This document shows, piece by piece, positions 46,350 to 54,326 of a DNA stretch of 64,000 nt. The stretch spans positions 1 through 64,000 of the forward strand of contig JASJHQ010000049.1 in assembly GCA_037625715.1 (NCBI GenBank), written 5' to 3'. The notes beneath the pieces were generated by a model, which ran no database searches, was not told the DNA's origin, and was given only the letters and a program-made list of their open reading frames with translations. The stretch's first letter is position 1. Each line of letters starts with the position of its first letter. This DNA is from JABAYQ01 sp018608925 (GTDB taxonomy: Bacteria > Bacteroidota > Bacteroidia > Flavobacteriales > UBA7312). Position numbers and translations under genes: made by a program.

Positions 46350-47035
46350 TAGTTAAATATAGTTTCTAGCACTGGTAGTGTTTTAAGATTAGAAAATCCT
46401 TCAATATGTAGTCGGTAATATTCTATTAATTTTTCTAAAAGAAATCGTTTGTTTTTTTTCAAAACGGAATTTCCATTTAATAACATTAACAATGGCTCTG
46501 TTTCCTCAAAATAATGTTTGTGGGTTGGTTTGCTCAACACAAAGGTTCCGTTAATCATATCAAAATAACCTTCTTTACCGTCCAATGTGTTTGGGTAAAA
46601 CCCAAGAAATGAACTTAATTGCAGCAGAAAATGTAAATGAAATTGGGCATCTAGTTCTTGAGTATCTAATGCAATCAATGACTGCCAAATAAAATTAAAT
46701 AATGGAATATTTTCCTCTTCTTCTCTCAAGCATTTTTGCAATACTTCTGCCATAAAAAAGGCAATGCTGCTTTTTTCTACCGCATAAGGTAACGATTGGT
46801 ATTGGTAAAATGGTTTAGCTTCTTTAACTCTTTGTAAGGTGCTTTTTTCTTTATGATATACGGTTAAGTCCAACAAGCTTAGCGGTTGGTAATAAATGCT
46901 CTTACCTTTCTTTTTTCTAACGCCATTAATGATGTATGTCTGCAACCCAAAATTTTCGGTATATACCTTACAAATAATGCTTGTTTCAGCGTATTTGGTA
47001 TTGCTTATGACTACTCCTTTAGTTTGGTGATACAT
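46349..47035 (-). CDS. recO: DNA repair protein RecO
   Basis: 228 residues. An N-terminal OB fold (KGVVISNTKYAETSIICKVYTENFG) is followed by a helical domain (about 80-228). RecO loads RecA at gaps with RecF/RecR. It overlaps the receptor by 1 base and abuts porZ directly (porZ ends at 47036). recO beside porZ is a recurring Bacteroidota pair. Confidence 0.9.
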   Translation of the reverse strand: MYHQTKGVVISNTKYAETSIICKVYTENFGLQTYIINGVRKKKGKSIYYQPLSLLDLTVYHKEKSTLQRVKEAKPFYQYQSLPYAVEKSSIAFFMAEVLQKCLREEEENIPLFNFIWQSLIALDTQELDAQFHLHFLLQLSSFLGFYPNTLDGKEGYFDMINGTFVLSKPTHKHYFEETEPLLMLLNGNSVLKKNKRFLLEKLIEYYRLHIEGFSNLKTLPVLETIFN

Positions 47036-49327
47036 CTAGTTAATGAATAGTATTTTGGCAACATTTGTCTCCGTTCCATTTTCATTTGAAGTAAATACCA
47101 AATACACACCAGTACTAACCCTAACTCCACTTCCGTTTGTTCCGTCCCATACGGCTTGGCCACCTAAAGCAGTAAATTCGCTTACTAGAAGGCCATTTAT
47201 ATCTGTTATTTTTACATTTGCATCTTGAACCAGTCCTTTTATTGCTATTGGCCCATTATAGTTTTCTCTTACTGGATTGGGGTATACCAATACATTATTA
47301 TGTGTTTCTTGTCCTTCTATCGCTCCACTTTTGTAAGAAATAAGTCCTTTGCTTGTTCCAATAAATACTTCTCCACTTTCTTGATTAATAGCTAATGAGC
47401 TAATGTTGTTGGAAAATAAAGGACTATTGGTTTCTGTAAAGTGTTCTAATTGCTCAGAACCATCGCTGCTATATATAAATAATCCTGAGTTTTGTGTGCC
47501 GAACCACTTTCTGTTGGCACCATCAATAGCTATTGCCGTTACTGCTTCGTTATTTAGTATTGGCTCAACATATCCATCCGACTCTACTAGTATTTGTTGC
47601 GCGTCTACTATGTCTTGCTCTAACACACTTTCTGGATTATAAAAAACTGCAATTCCTTTGTCTGTTCCTATCCATATTTGCCCATCTCGATCTTTGGCCA
47701 GCGAGAAGATTAAGTTGGAAGGAAGCCCTCCTTGTCCGGCTGCAGTTGTAAGATGAATATCTCTATCATCCCCACTTATTTCTGGGGTATTATTGTCGTT
47801 ATATACCAATAATCCACCACCCTTTGCAATATAAAACCACTTCTGGTTATAGTCGTCAATAACCAAATCTCCTAAATGGTCTGCTTGAGTATTATAACTC
47901 TGAATTTTATAAGATTGCCACTCCTTTTCTTTATTCATTCTTGCCAAACCTTTTTCTACTAACGAATTTGTAGCCCACATGTCTCCGTTATTGTCAAAAG
48001 CTAATCCTTTGACTCTCATTCTTCCATAAGAACTTGACGAAGGTTCTGGGCTTAAGGTTTGTAGCTGCCCGTTTGAGGTAAAAAAATCATGACTTTGTTC
48101 ATATTCATAACCATTTTCTCCGTATTGTAGTTGAATAATTCCGTCATTCCAACTAGCGAGATATAATTTTTGATCTGGACCCTCAAGTATAGTGGTAACA
48201 TCTGCAATGTTGCGACCTCCTAACTCATCATATCTTAAGCTACTCCAGCTATAGTTGTCGAACCAATAAAAGCCCTTAAATGTGCTGCTATTTCCCCATA
48301 TAATAGTTATTCCACCTGGAGACACAAATAATTTCTCGTTAGATGAGCTAAGTGAAAAAACAAAATTTGATTTTGGTCCTTCAGGTTTATACTGTCGGTA
48401 TTTATTCTGTTGTTCTAATAAAACGAGGGACTTATTTCCTTCTGCAAACCAATAATTATCTCCGTCTTTTATTAAATCATTTCCTTTATAAATAAATGAA
48501 GACTCACTTATTAAGTCTAAGTTGTCGAATTGATTTAACCTATGTATTTTACTTCTAGATAAAACATATATCTGGTTATCTATCTGCTTAATTGTTCTTA
48601 AATACTCTTGTTCGATTACAAATTGTGCAACACCATTGGTGAAACGAAATATACTGTCTGTTTCTTCAATGAAGAAAAAGTCGTCATCTTTCAACTCTAT
48701 ATTAATAACTTTACTAGTAACGTTGCTAGAAGACCATTTTCGGTAGTCACTTAAATTACTTTCAATTCGACCTTTATAAATCCCAGAGTCTGTTGCAGCA
48801 AATATGCTGTCATTATAAAATGCTAGATCGTTTACTGCTAGTGTTTGATTATTGTTTAAAAAATAGGTGCTTTTTATTTCTTTCTTTTCCGTGTCTAAAC
48901 GTACTATACCAAACGAGCAAGATAAGTAGGCATCGTTTTCAAAAAAGGTAATATTATTAATTGATTTTATTCCTAAGATACTCGCTCTTTTTATGTCGGA
49001 AACATTTTCTATTTGATCGTCTCTTATTATGTCAATATTGGCATTTTCATAAGCAACAATTATCAAATCCTGTTCAGGGTCTTTTTTCATTGTACTTATG
49101 TCTACGTCTGACAGTCCGTTTGCTTTTGACAAGCGATTTATGCTTAGGTTGTTGGTTTCATAATAAAAGATGCTGTTTTCTGTAGCTAGGTAAATCTTTC
49201 CATCCATTTTTGCCACGAATTGACCGCTTTCATATGGCAGATAATCCTTCCATTGTCCAATTTCTACGGCTTGACTAAAAGCGTTAACTGAAATTATACT
49301 TACTAAAAATAAAACAAGATTATTCAT
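47036..49327 (-). CDS. porZ: T9SS component PorZ-like protein
   Basis: 763 residues from the ATG at 49327 (a longer frame exists but the signal peptide MNNLVLFLVSIISVNAFSQ begins here). The mature start IGQWKDYLPYESG is typical of PorZ. Two beta propellers with Reg_prop blades follow (for example QIWIGTDKGIAVFYN), then a T9SS type A tail (YPNPVRENYNG, ending ILFIN). PorZ belongs to the surface attachment complex with PorU that delivers anionic LPS. It is divergent from tRNA-Arg. Confidence 0.82.
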   Translation of the reverse strand: MNNLVLFLVSIISVNAFSQAVEIGQWKDYLPYESGQFVAKMDGKIYLATENSIFYYETNNLSINRLSKANGLSDVDISTMKKDPEQDLIIVAYENANIDIIRDDQIENVSDIKRASILGIKSINNITFFENDAYLSCSFGIVRLDTEKKEIKSTYFLNNNQTLAVNDLAFYNDSIFAATDSGIYKGRIESNLSDYRKWSSSNVTSKVINIELKDDDFFFIEETDSIFRFTNGVAQFVIEQEYLRTIKQIDNQIYVLSRSKIHRLNQFDNLDLISESSFIYKGNDLIKDGDNYWFAEGNKSLVLLEQQNKYRQYKPEGPKSNFVFSLSSSNEKLFVSPGGITIIWGNSSTFKGFYWFDNYSWSSLRYDELGGRNIADVTTILEGPDQKLYLASWNDGIIQLQYGENGYEYEQSHDFFTSNGQLQTLSPEPSSSSYGRMRVKGLAFDNNGDMWATNSLVEKGLARMNKEKEWQSYKIQSYNTQADHLGDLVIDDYNQKWFYIAKGGGLLVYNDNNTPEISGDDRDIHLTTAAGQGGLPSNLIFSLAKDRDGQIWIGTDKGIAVFYNPESVLEQDIVDAQQILVESDGYVEPILNNEAVTAIAIDGANRKWFGTQNSGLFIYSSDGSEQLEHFTETNSPLFSNNISSLAINQESGEVFIGTSKGLISYKSGAIEGQETHNNVLVYPNPVRENYNGPIAIKGLVQDANVKITDINGLLVSEFTALGGQAVWDGTNGSGVRVSTGVYLVFTSNENGTETNVAKILFIN

Positions 49328-49387
49328 ACCGCAAAATACTAACAAAAAGTATAACATAAATCGTTTAGTTTTATTGTTTAAGACTCT

Positions 49388-49395
49388 TATCTTTG
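49388..49395 (+). promoter_or_regulatory. Candidate -7 box for tRNA-Arg
   Basis: TATCTTTG, a perfect TAnnTTTG, 8 bases before the tRNA, where a start point would be expected. The -33 region is degenerate (TTTAG). Confidence 0.5.
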
Positions 49396-49402
49396 TACCA
49401 AT

Positions 49403-49476
49403 GGCTCCGTAGTTCAACTGGATAGAATGTTAGATTTCGGCTCTGATGGTTGGGGGTTCGAGTCCCTCCGGGGTCA
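49403..49476 (+). tRNA. tRNA-Arg (anticodon TCG)
   Basis: Folds as a full cloverleaf: acceptor GGCTCCG / CGGGGTC (two G-U pairs), D arm GTTC/GAAT, anticodon stem TTAGA/TCTGA with loop TTTCGGC, variable loop TGGTT, T arm GGGGG-TTCGAGT-CCCTC, discriminator A. The anticodon TCG (49437-49439) reads CGA, so arginine. CCA is not encoded. Confidence 0.9.
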
Positions 49477-49548
49477 CTTTGTTGATTTATACTATTATCA
49501 AGTGTATTTCGTTTGTTATTGTGAAACTAATCTTTTTATAAAAACCTC

Positions 49549-50136
49549 ATGAAATACATTGCTTTTTTTTTAATACTATCTAATATGTCCTTAGCACAAA
49601 ATAATTCTAATCAGTTTAATTCTATCGTTTTAGGAGGAGGTTGCTTTTGGTGTATTGAAGCAGCTTTTGAAGATGCTATAGGTGTTCAGTCTGTGGTAAG
49701 CGGTTTTTCTGGTGGCGACGTAAAAAACCCTGCTTATCGTGAGGTTACTACAGGCCGCACTAATCATGCTGAGGTTTGTGAGATTACTTATGATCCTACT
49801 ATTATTTCTTTAGACAATCTTCTTGAAATTTTCTTTTTAGTACATGACCCTACCACTCTAAATCGTCAGGGTTATGATGTCGGCTCTCATTATAGATCTA
49901 TTATTCTTTTTAATTCAGCCGAGGAGGAGAAGCAAATATTGTCTTTGTTAGAGATGTACAATAAGGACTACTTTGATAATTCTATTGTGACTGAGGTTAA
50001 AGCTTTTGAGGCTTTTTATGTAGCAGAAGATTACCACCAGGAGTACTTTAAGCTTAACCAAAACCAACCCTATTGCCAGGCCGTAATTGCTCCTAAGCTT
50101 CAAAAGGCAAGAGAAAAACTAAGTAAATTTTATTAA
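49549..50136 (+). CDS. msrA: Peptide-methionine (S)-S-oxide reductase, probably exported
   Basis: 195 residues. The signature GGGCFWCIEAAF carries the catalytic Cys (C32). A cleavable-looking N terminus (MKYIAFFLILSNMSLAQ) suggests export to the periplasm, unlike typical cytosolic MsrA. Conserved EVTTGRTNHAEVCEI and HYRSIILF follow. It repairs S-methionine sulfoxide. The next gene starts immediately after the stop. Confidence 0.9.
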   Translation: MKYIAFFLILSNMSLAQNNSNQFNSIVLGGGCFWCIEAAFEDAIGVQSVVSGFSGGDVKNPAYREVTTGRTNHAEVCEITYDPTIISLDNLLEIFFLVHDPTTLNRQGYDVGSHYRSIILFNSAEEEKQILSLLEMYNKDYFDNSIVTEVKAFEAFYVAEDYHQEYFKLNQNQPYCQAVIAPKLQKAREKLSKFY

Positions 50137-50937
50137 ATGCCAGAAGGTCCTGAGGTAAAAATTATGTCTGACTATGTTAATGAAGTGTTAGAAGGCCATA
50201 CCATCACTAATATAGAGTGCATTTCTCAGCCCTATCTTGTTAAATACGGCTCTTTGGTTGACTCCATTCAGTCTTATTTGCCTTTTGTTTTTCAAGACTC
50301 TTTTTGCGTTGGTAAGGCTAGTTATATCTTTCTAGATAAGGATACTATTTTCAGTTACCATTTAGGAATGACTGGTTTTTGGTCTACTCAAAAGAAAAGC
50401 CATGCACATTTAATGTTCAAGACAAGTACTGGACTTTTTTTTTACTTTCATGACACCAGGCGTTTTGGAAATATTAAGCTTTTGTCTAGGCCATTGGTTT
50501 TCTTCAACGATTTTTATAATGGAGATTTCTTAAATTATGATTTTGACATAGATTCTTACGCTCTTTATTTATATAACACCATCAATACTTCTAAAGAAGT
50601 GTGTAAGGTTTTACTTGATCAGCGCTATTTTGCTGGAGTAGGTAATTATTTAAAGTCAGAAATATTGTTTTCCTGCGCTATCCACCCTCATAAACTTTGG
50701 AATAGTCTGTCTTTGGATGAGGTTGTTGCTTTATGTAAAATAAGTAAGTTTATGCTTTATAAGTCTTATAAAGGAGGAGGTGCTCAGCTTAAGGACTTCA
50801 AAAACCCAAGTATGGCGCCAGACTTAAGTTTATTGATTTATGGTAAGAGTCACACCGACAATAATTTGCCTGTAACAAGTGAAATAACTAAGGACAATAG
50901 AAGAACCTTTTGGTGTTCAGCCTCTCAAACACTGTAA
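50137..50937 (+). CDS. Fpg/Nei-family DNA glycosylase with degenerate zinc finger
   Basis: 266 residues. N-terminal PEGPEVK gives the catalytic Pro2 and Glu3, and the GVGNYLKSEIL helix-two-turn-helix is present. The C-terminal finger is changed: only one Cys remains (WCSASQ), so the usual four-Cys zinc site is gone, though the lesion-binding Arg region (NRRTFWC) persists. Such zincless fingers are known in NEIL1 and some bacterial and viral homologues. It cuts oxidised bases from DNA. Confidence 0.85.
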   Translation: MPEGPEVKIMSDYVNEVLEGHTITNIECISQPYLVKYGSLVDSIQSYLPFVFQDSFCVGKASYIFLDKDTIFSYHLGMTGFWSTQKKSHAHLMFKTSTGLFFYFHDTRRFGNIKLLSRPLVFFNDFYNGDFLNYDFDIDSYALYLYNTINTSKEVCKVLLDQRYFAGVGNYLKSEILFSCAIHPHKLWNSLSLDEVVALCKISKFMLYKSYKGGGAQLKDFKNPSMAPDLSLLIYGKSHTDNNLPVTSEITKDNRRTFWCSASQTL

Positions 50938-51036
50938 ACAGCTGACTTTCAGCGACTTACGGTAAGGTGGCTAGGGCTTCTTTGCCGACAAATTTCATTT
51001 CTTTAATACATCACGTCCAAAACAGTCGCCATGCTC

Positions 51037-51927
51037 TTAGAGTTCCCTAAAATCCTTTTTAGCGACATATATTAGGCTTGAGTATTCTTTAGTCTTAAAT
51101 ATTCCGTTTATGTTTGATAGCATTCCAACACCTATAGCTTTTAAAGTATTTCTTCTTCCTGTTTTTATTTTCTCGCTTAGCATTGAAACATATATTGAGT
51201 CAAGCCACATTGCTTTTGTTTCAATAATTTTAAATCCTGATTTATTTAATGCTTTTGCCATTGTTGTTTTGTCAAAATGTAAAAGATGTCTTGGAACATC
51301 GTATGCTGCCCAGTTTTCTTTGTAATGTTTTGCGTCGTAGCTTTTGTAGTTAGGCACTGCGATTATAATTGTGCCGTCGTCTTTAAGTAGTTTTCTTATT
51401 TTTTCTGTTGTTTCTTTAAGGTTTGGTACGTGTTCTAAGACGTGCCACATCATTATTATATCTTGGCTTTTGTCTTTTAGTTCTGCTTTGTCTACATCCT
51501 CGATTAGATTTAGATTAAGATTTTTCTTTGCATTTATTCTTGCTCTATCGCTTGGTTCTACGCCTGTTGTTGTCCACCCAGCTTTTTTGCAGGCGTCTAA
51601 TAGTTCGCCTGTCCCAGACCCTATTTCAAGTAGGTTTCCTCTCTTGTTACCTATTGTTGTTAGTTTCGATCGTATGTTTACAAAGCGCGCTATTTTGTAT
51701 AGTCTATTAAACCAGCCTTTGTTACTGCTTGTATGAGAAATGTATTCATTAGACTCGTAGTATTTTCCAAGATCATCAATTTTTGGTCTTGGGTTTGTAA
51801 ATAGTAATTCGCATGCATTACACTTTACGATTTCAAATATCTCATTACTAACGGTATTGTCTTTGCATCTTATGAAATCTTGAAATATTGTATTCTCACA
51901 GGAAGGACACTTGTTAAGGGTTTCCAT
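51037..51927 (-). CDS. Class I SAM methyltransferase with N-terminal zinc ribbon
   Basis: 296 residues. The start holds a zinc-ribbon (CPSC at 8-11 and CNAC near 36), then a methyltransferase core with LLEIGSGTGELLD as the SAM-binding glycine loop and HVLEHVPN. The family includes UbiG-like and sugar/peptide methyltransferases. The substrate is unknown. Two parS sites lie just upstream of its start. Confidence 0.75.
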   Translation of the reverse strand: METLNKCPSCENTIFQDFIRCKDNTVSNEIFEIVKCNACELLFTNPRPKIDDLGKYYESNEYISHTSSNKGWFNRLYKIARFVNIRSKLTTIGNKRGNLLEIGSGTGELLDACKKAGWTTTGVEPSDRARINAKKNLNLNLIEDVDKAELKDKSQDIIMMWHVLEHVPNLKETTEKIRKLLKDDGTIIIAVPNYKSYDAKHYKENWAAYDVPRHLLHFDKTTMAKALNKSGFKIIETKAMWLDSIYVSMLSEKIKTGRRNTLKAIGVGMLSNINGIFKTKEYSSLIYVAKKDFREL

Positions 51928-51939
51928 TTGTTTGTTATT

Positions 51940-51955
51940 TGTTTCACGTGGAACA
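51940..51955. other. parS-like centromere site 1
   Basis: TGTTTCACGTGGAACA, a 16-base imperfect palindrome closely matching the bacterial parS consensus (TGTTnCACGTGnAACA) bound by ParB. It lies between a methyltransferase start and mnmG. Confidence 0.85.
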
Positions 51956-52003
51956 TAGTTCGGCGTGAAGGTTAAGTATGTTTTGTAAAATTAAAAAATT
52001 TGA

Positions 52004-52019
52004 TGTTCCACGTGGAACT
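52004..52019. other. parS-like centromere site 2
   Basis: TGTTCCACGTGGAACT; the core GTTCCACGTGGAAC is a perfect palindrome. It ends one base before the mnmG stop codon and lies 64 bases from site 1, centre to centre. Paired parS sites of this spacing would load ParB and condensin. Confidence 0.85.
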
Positions 52020-53882
52020 TTATCTTCCCATAAACACTAAAAGCACATTGATGTCTGATGGAGAAACCCCACTGATTCTGGTTGCTTGACCGATTGTGGT
52101 GGGCTGTATGGTGCTAAGTTTTTCTCTAGATTCTAAAGAAATGGCCGCTACTTTTTTGTAGTCGAATGAGCTTGGAATTCTTATGTTTTCTAGTTTGCTG
52201 ACTTTTTTAACTGTTTCGTTCTCTCTTTGAATGTAGCCGTTGTATTTTATTTGTATTTCAGCTTGTTCAAGTCCTTCTTTAGAGATTTTTTTGTAAAGGG
52301 TTTTTATGCTCTGTATTTCTTTTAAGTCCTCTATCTTGATTTGAGGTCTGCTTAAGATTTTGCCAGCTCTAGTTTTTTGTTTGACTTCTGCGCTGTCATT
52401 GTTTTGCAAAATGGGGTTAATTTCTTGTGGCTCAAGATTTGTTTTTTCAAAGAAAGAGATTGCTTCTTTTGTGTTCTTTAGCTTATTGTCCAGCTTCTTC
52501 ATTCGTTCGCTGCCTACCAAACCTATTTTTCGACCAATTTCTGTTAGTCTTAAGTCTGCATTATCTTGTCTTAATAATATCCTGTATTCTGCTCTTGAAG
52601 TAAACATTCTGTATGGCTCGTCCGTTCCTTTTGTAACTAGGTCGTCTATTAAAACTCCTATATAAGCTTCCGATCGTTTAAGGATAAAGGCCTCTTCATT
52701 GTTGCAGAGTCTGTGTGCGTTTATTCCAGCCATAAGACCCTGACAAGCTGCTTCTTCGTATCCTGTCGTTCCGTTAATTTGGCCAGCAAAAAATAAATTA
52801 TCGACTAGTTTAGTTTCAAGACTCAATTTCAGTTGAGTCGGCGGAAAGTAATCGTATTCTATAGCATAGCCTGGTCTAAATATTTTCGCATTTTCAAAGC
52901 CAGGTATTAGTTTAATAGCTTCGTGCTGTACGTTTTCTGGAAGCGATGTAGAGAATCCGTTAATATACATTTCAACAGTATTCCAACCTTCAGGCTCAAC
53001 AAAAATTTGATGCCTGTCTCTTTCTGAAAATCGTTCAATCTTGTCCTCAATTGAAGGGCAGTATCTCGGACCTAACCCTTGTATTCTTCCAGAAAACATT
53101 GGAGATTTTTCAAATCCAGTTTTTAATATGTCGTGTACGTCTTGATTTGTATATGTTATGTGACAGCTTCTTTGGTTTTCTAATTTTGGAGTGTCCATAA
53201 ATGAGAATTTGCCTGGATTTTCATCGCCAGGTTGTTCTTCCATCTTTGCGAAGTCTAAAGATCTTCCGTCTACTCTTGGAGGAGTGCCGGTTTTCATTCT
53301 TCCGCTTTCGAAACCAATTCTTTCCAATGTTTCGGTTAGTCCAGTAGCAGCCCTTTCTCCACTTCTTCCTCCACCAAATTGCTTTTCTCCAATATGTATA
53401 AGTCCGTTAAGGAACGTCCCGTTTGTAAGAATGACTGTTTTGCTTTCAATTTCGATACCCATTGACGTAATAACGCCACATACTTTATTGTTTTTAACGA
53501 TGAGGTCAGAAACCATGTCTTGCCAAAAGTCTACGTTGGGTGTTTTTTCTAACATTAGTCTCCATTCTTCCGCAAATCGCATTCTATCACTTTGAGCTCT
53601 CGGACTCCACATTGCTGGACCTTTAGACCTATTAAGCATTCTGAACTGAATCATTGTTTTATCGGTAATGATTCCAGAATATCCGCCTAAGGCATCAATT
53701 TCTCTTACAATCTGTCCTTTAGCAACCCCACCCATAGCCGGATTGCACGACATTTGTGCTATGGTTTGCATATTCATTGTTACCAATAAAACTTTAGAAC
53801 CAAGGTTTGCTGCCGCCGCCGCCGCTTCACAACCAGCATGCCCTCCTCCAACTACTATAACGTCGTATTTTTCTTTAAACAT
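52020..53882 (-). CDS. mnmG: tRNA uridine-5-carboxymethylaminomethyl modification enzyme MnmG
   Basis: 620 residues, normal length. The N-terminal FAD loop is VIVVGGGHAGCEAAAAAA, followed by the conserved GGRSGERAATGLTETLERIGF and RMKTGTPPRVDGRSLDF. A late YEEAACQGLMAGINA and a C-terminal helical domain bind MnmE. It makes cmnm5U34 in tRNAs with MnmE. In many bacteria this gene (gidA) lies near the origin, which fits the parS sites after its stop. Confidence 0.97.
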   Translation of the reverse strand: MFKEKYDVIVVGGGHAGCEAAAAAANLGSKVLLVTMNMQTIAQMSCNPAMGGVAKGQIVREIDALGGYSGIITDKTMIQFRMLNRSKGPAMWSPRAQSDRMRFAEEWRLMLEKTPNVDFWQDMVSDLIVKNNKVCGVITSMGIEIESKTVILTNGTFLNGLIHIGEKQFGGGRSGERAATGLTETLERIGFESGRMKTGTPPRVDGRSLDFAKMEEQPGDENPGKFSFMDTPKLENQRSCHITYTNQDVHDILKTGFEKSPMFSGRIQGLGPRYCPSIEDKIERFSERDRHQIFVEPEGWNTVEMYINGFSTSLPENVQHEAIKLIPGFENAKIFRPGYAIEYDYFPPTQLKLSLETKLVDNLFFAGQINGTTGYEEAACQGLMAGINAHRLCNNEEAFILKRSEAYIGVLIDDLVTKGTDEPYRMFTSRAEYRILLRQDNADLRLTEIGRKIGLVGSERMKKLDNKLKNTKEAISFFEKTNLEPQEINPILQNNDSAEVKQKTRAGKILSRPQIKIEDLKEIQSIKTLYKKISKEGLEQAEIQIKYNGYIQRENETVKKVSKLENIRIPSSFDYKKVAAISLESREKLSTIQPTTIGQATRISGVSPSDINVLLVFMGR

Positions 53883-53903
53883 AAAATATTGATAATCAGT
53901 ATG

Positions 53904-54326
53904 TTAGCTTATTTTTGAAAGATAATAATCCTCTTTATTTCTCATTGTAACTTGATCTTCTTCTGCTTTGTCTTTGTAACCCATTAGGTGCAAGTGACCA
54001 TGAATAATAACCCTATTTAATTCTTGTTCAAATGTAACGTTAAAATCATTGCTATTGTCTAGCACTCTTTCTACGCTTATAAAAATATCTCCACTTATAG
54101 TGTTTAACTCCGAGTAGTCGAATGTGATAATGTCTGTAAGTGTGTCGTGATTTAAATATGTATTGTTTTTTTCTAAAAGACTTTTGTCGTCACAAAAAAT
54201 AATATTTATCTCTCCCAATTCTTTTCCTTCCTCAATAATTGAGGATATTATCCAGTCTCTTTTTTTGTCTTCTTTGTCTAAAATGAAATCCGTTAGACTA
54301 TGAAAATGTATACTATTGTCTATCAT
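53904..54326 (-). CDS. ybeY: Endoribonuclease YbeY
   Basis: 140 residues. The zinc motif reads HGHLHLMGYKD: the first two His ligands are kept, but the usual third His (HGxLHLxGYDH) is Asp here. The N-terminal part (EINIIFCDDKSL, TDIITFDYS) fits the family. YbeY helps 16S rRNA 3'-end maturation and ribosome quality control. The start overlaps the DUF4175 gene by 14 bases. Confidence 0.88.
   Translation of the reverse strand: MIDNSIHFHSLTDFILDKEDKKRDWIISSIIEEGKELGEINIIFCDDKSLLEKNNTYLNHDTLTDIITFDYSELNTISGDIFISVERVLDNSNDFNVTFEQELNRVIIHGHLHLMGYKDKAEEDQVTMRNKEDYYLSKIS

Noticed and set aside
51110..51736. Plus-strand frames opposite the methyltransferase
   Set aside because: The minus-strand frame has an intact zinc ribbon and SAM motif; the plus frames are shadows.
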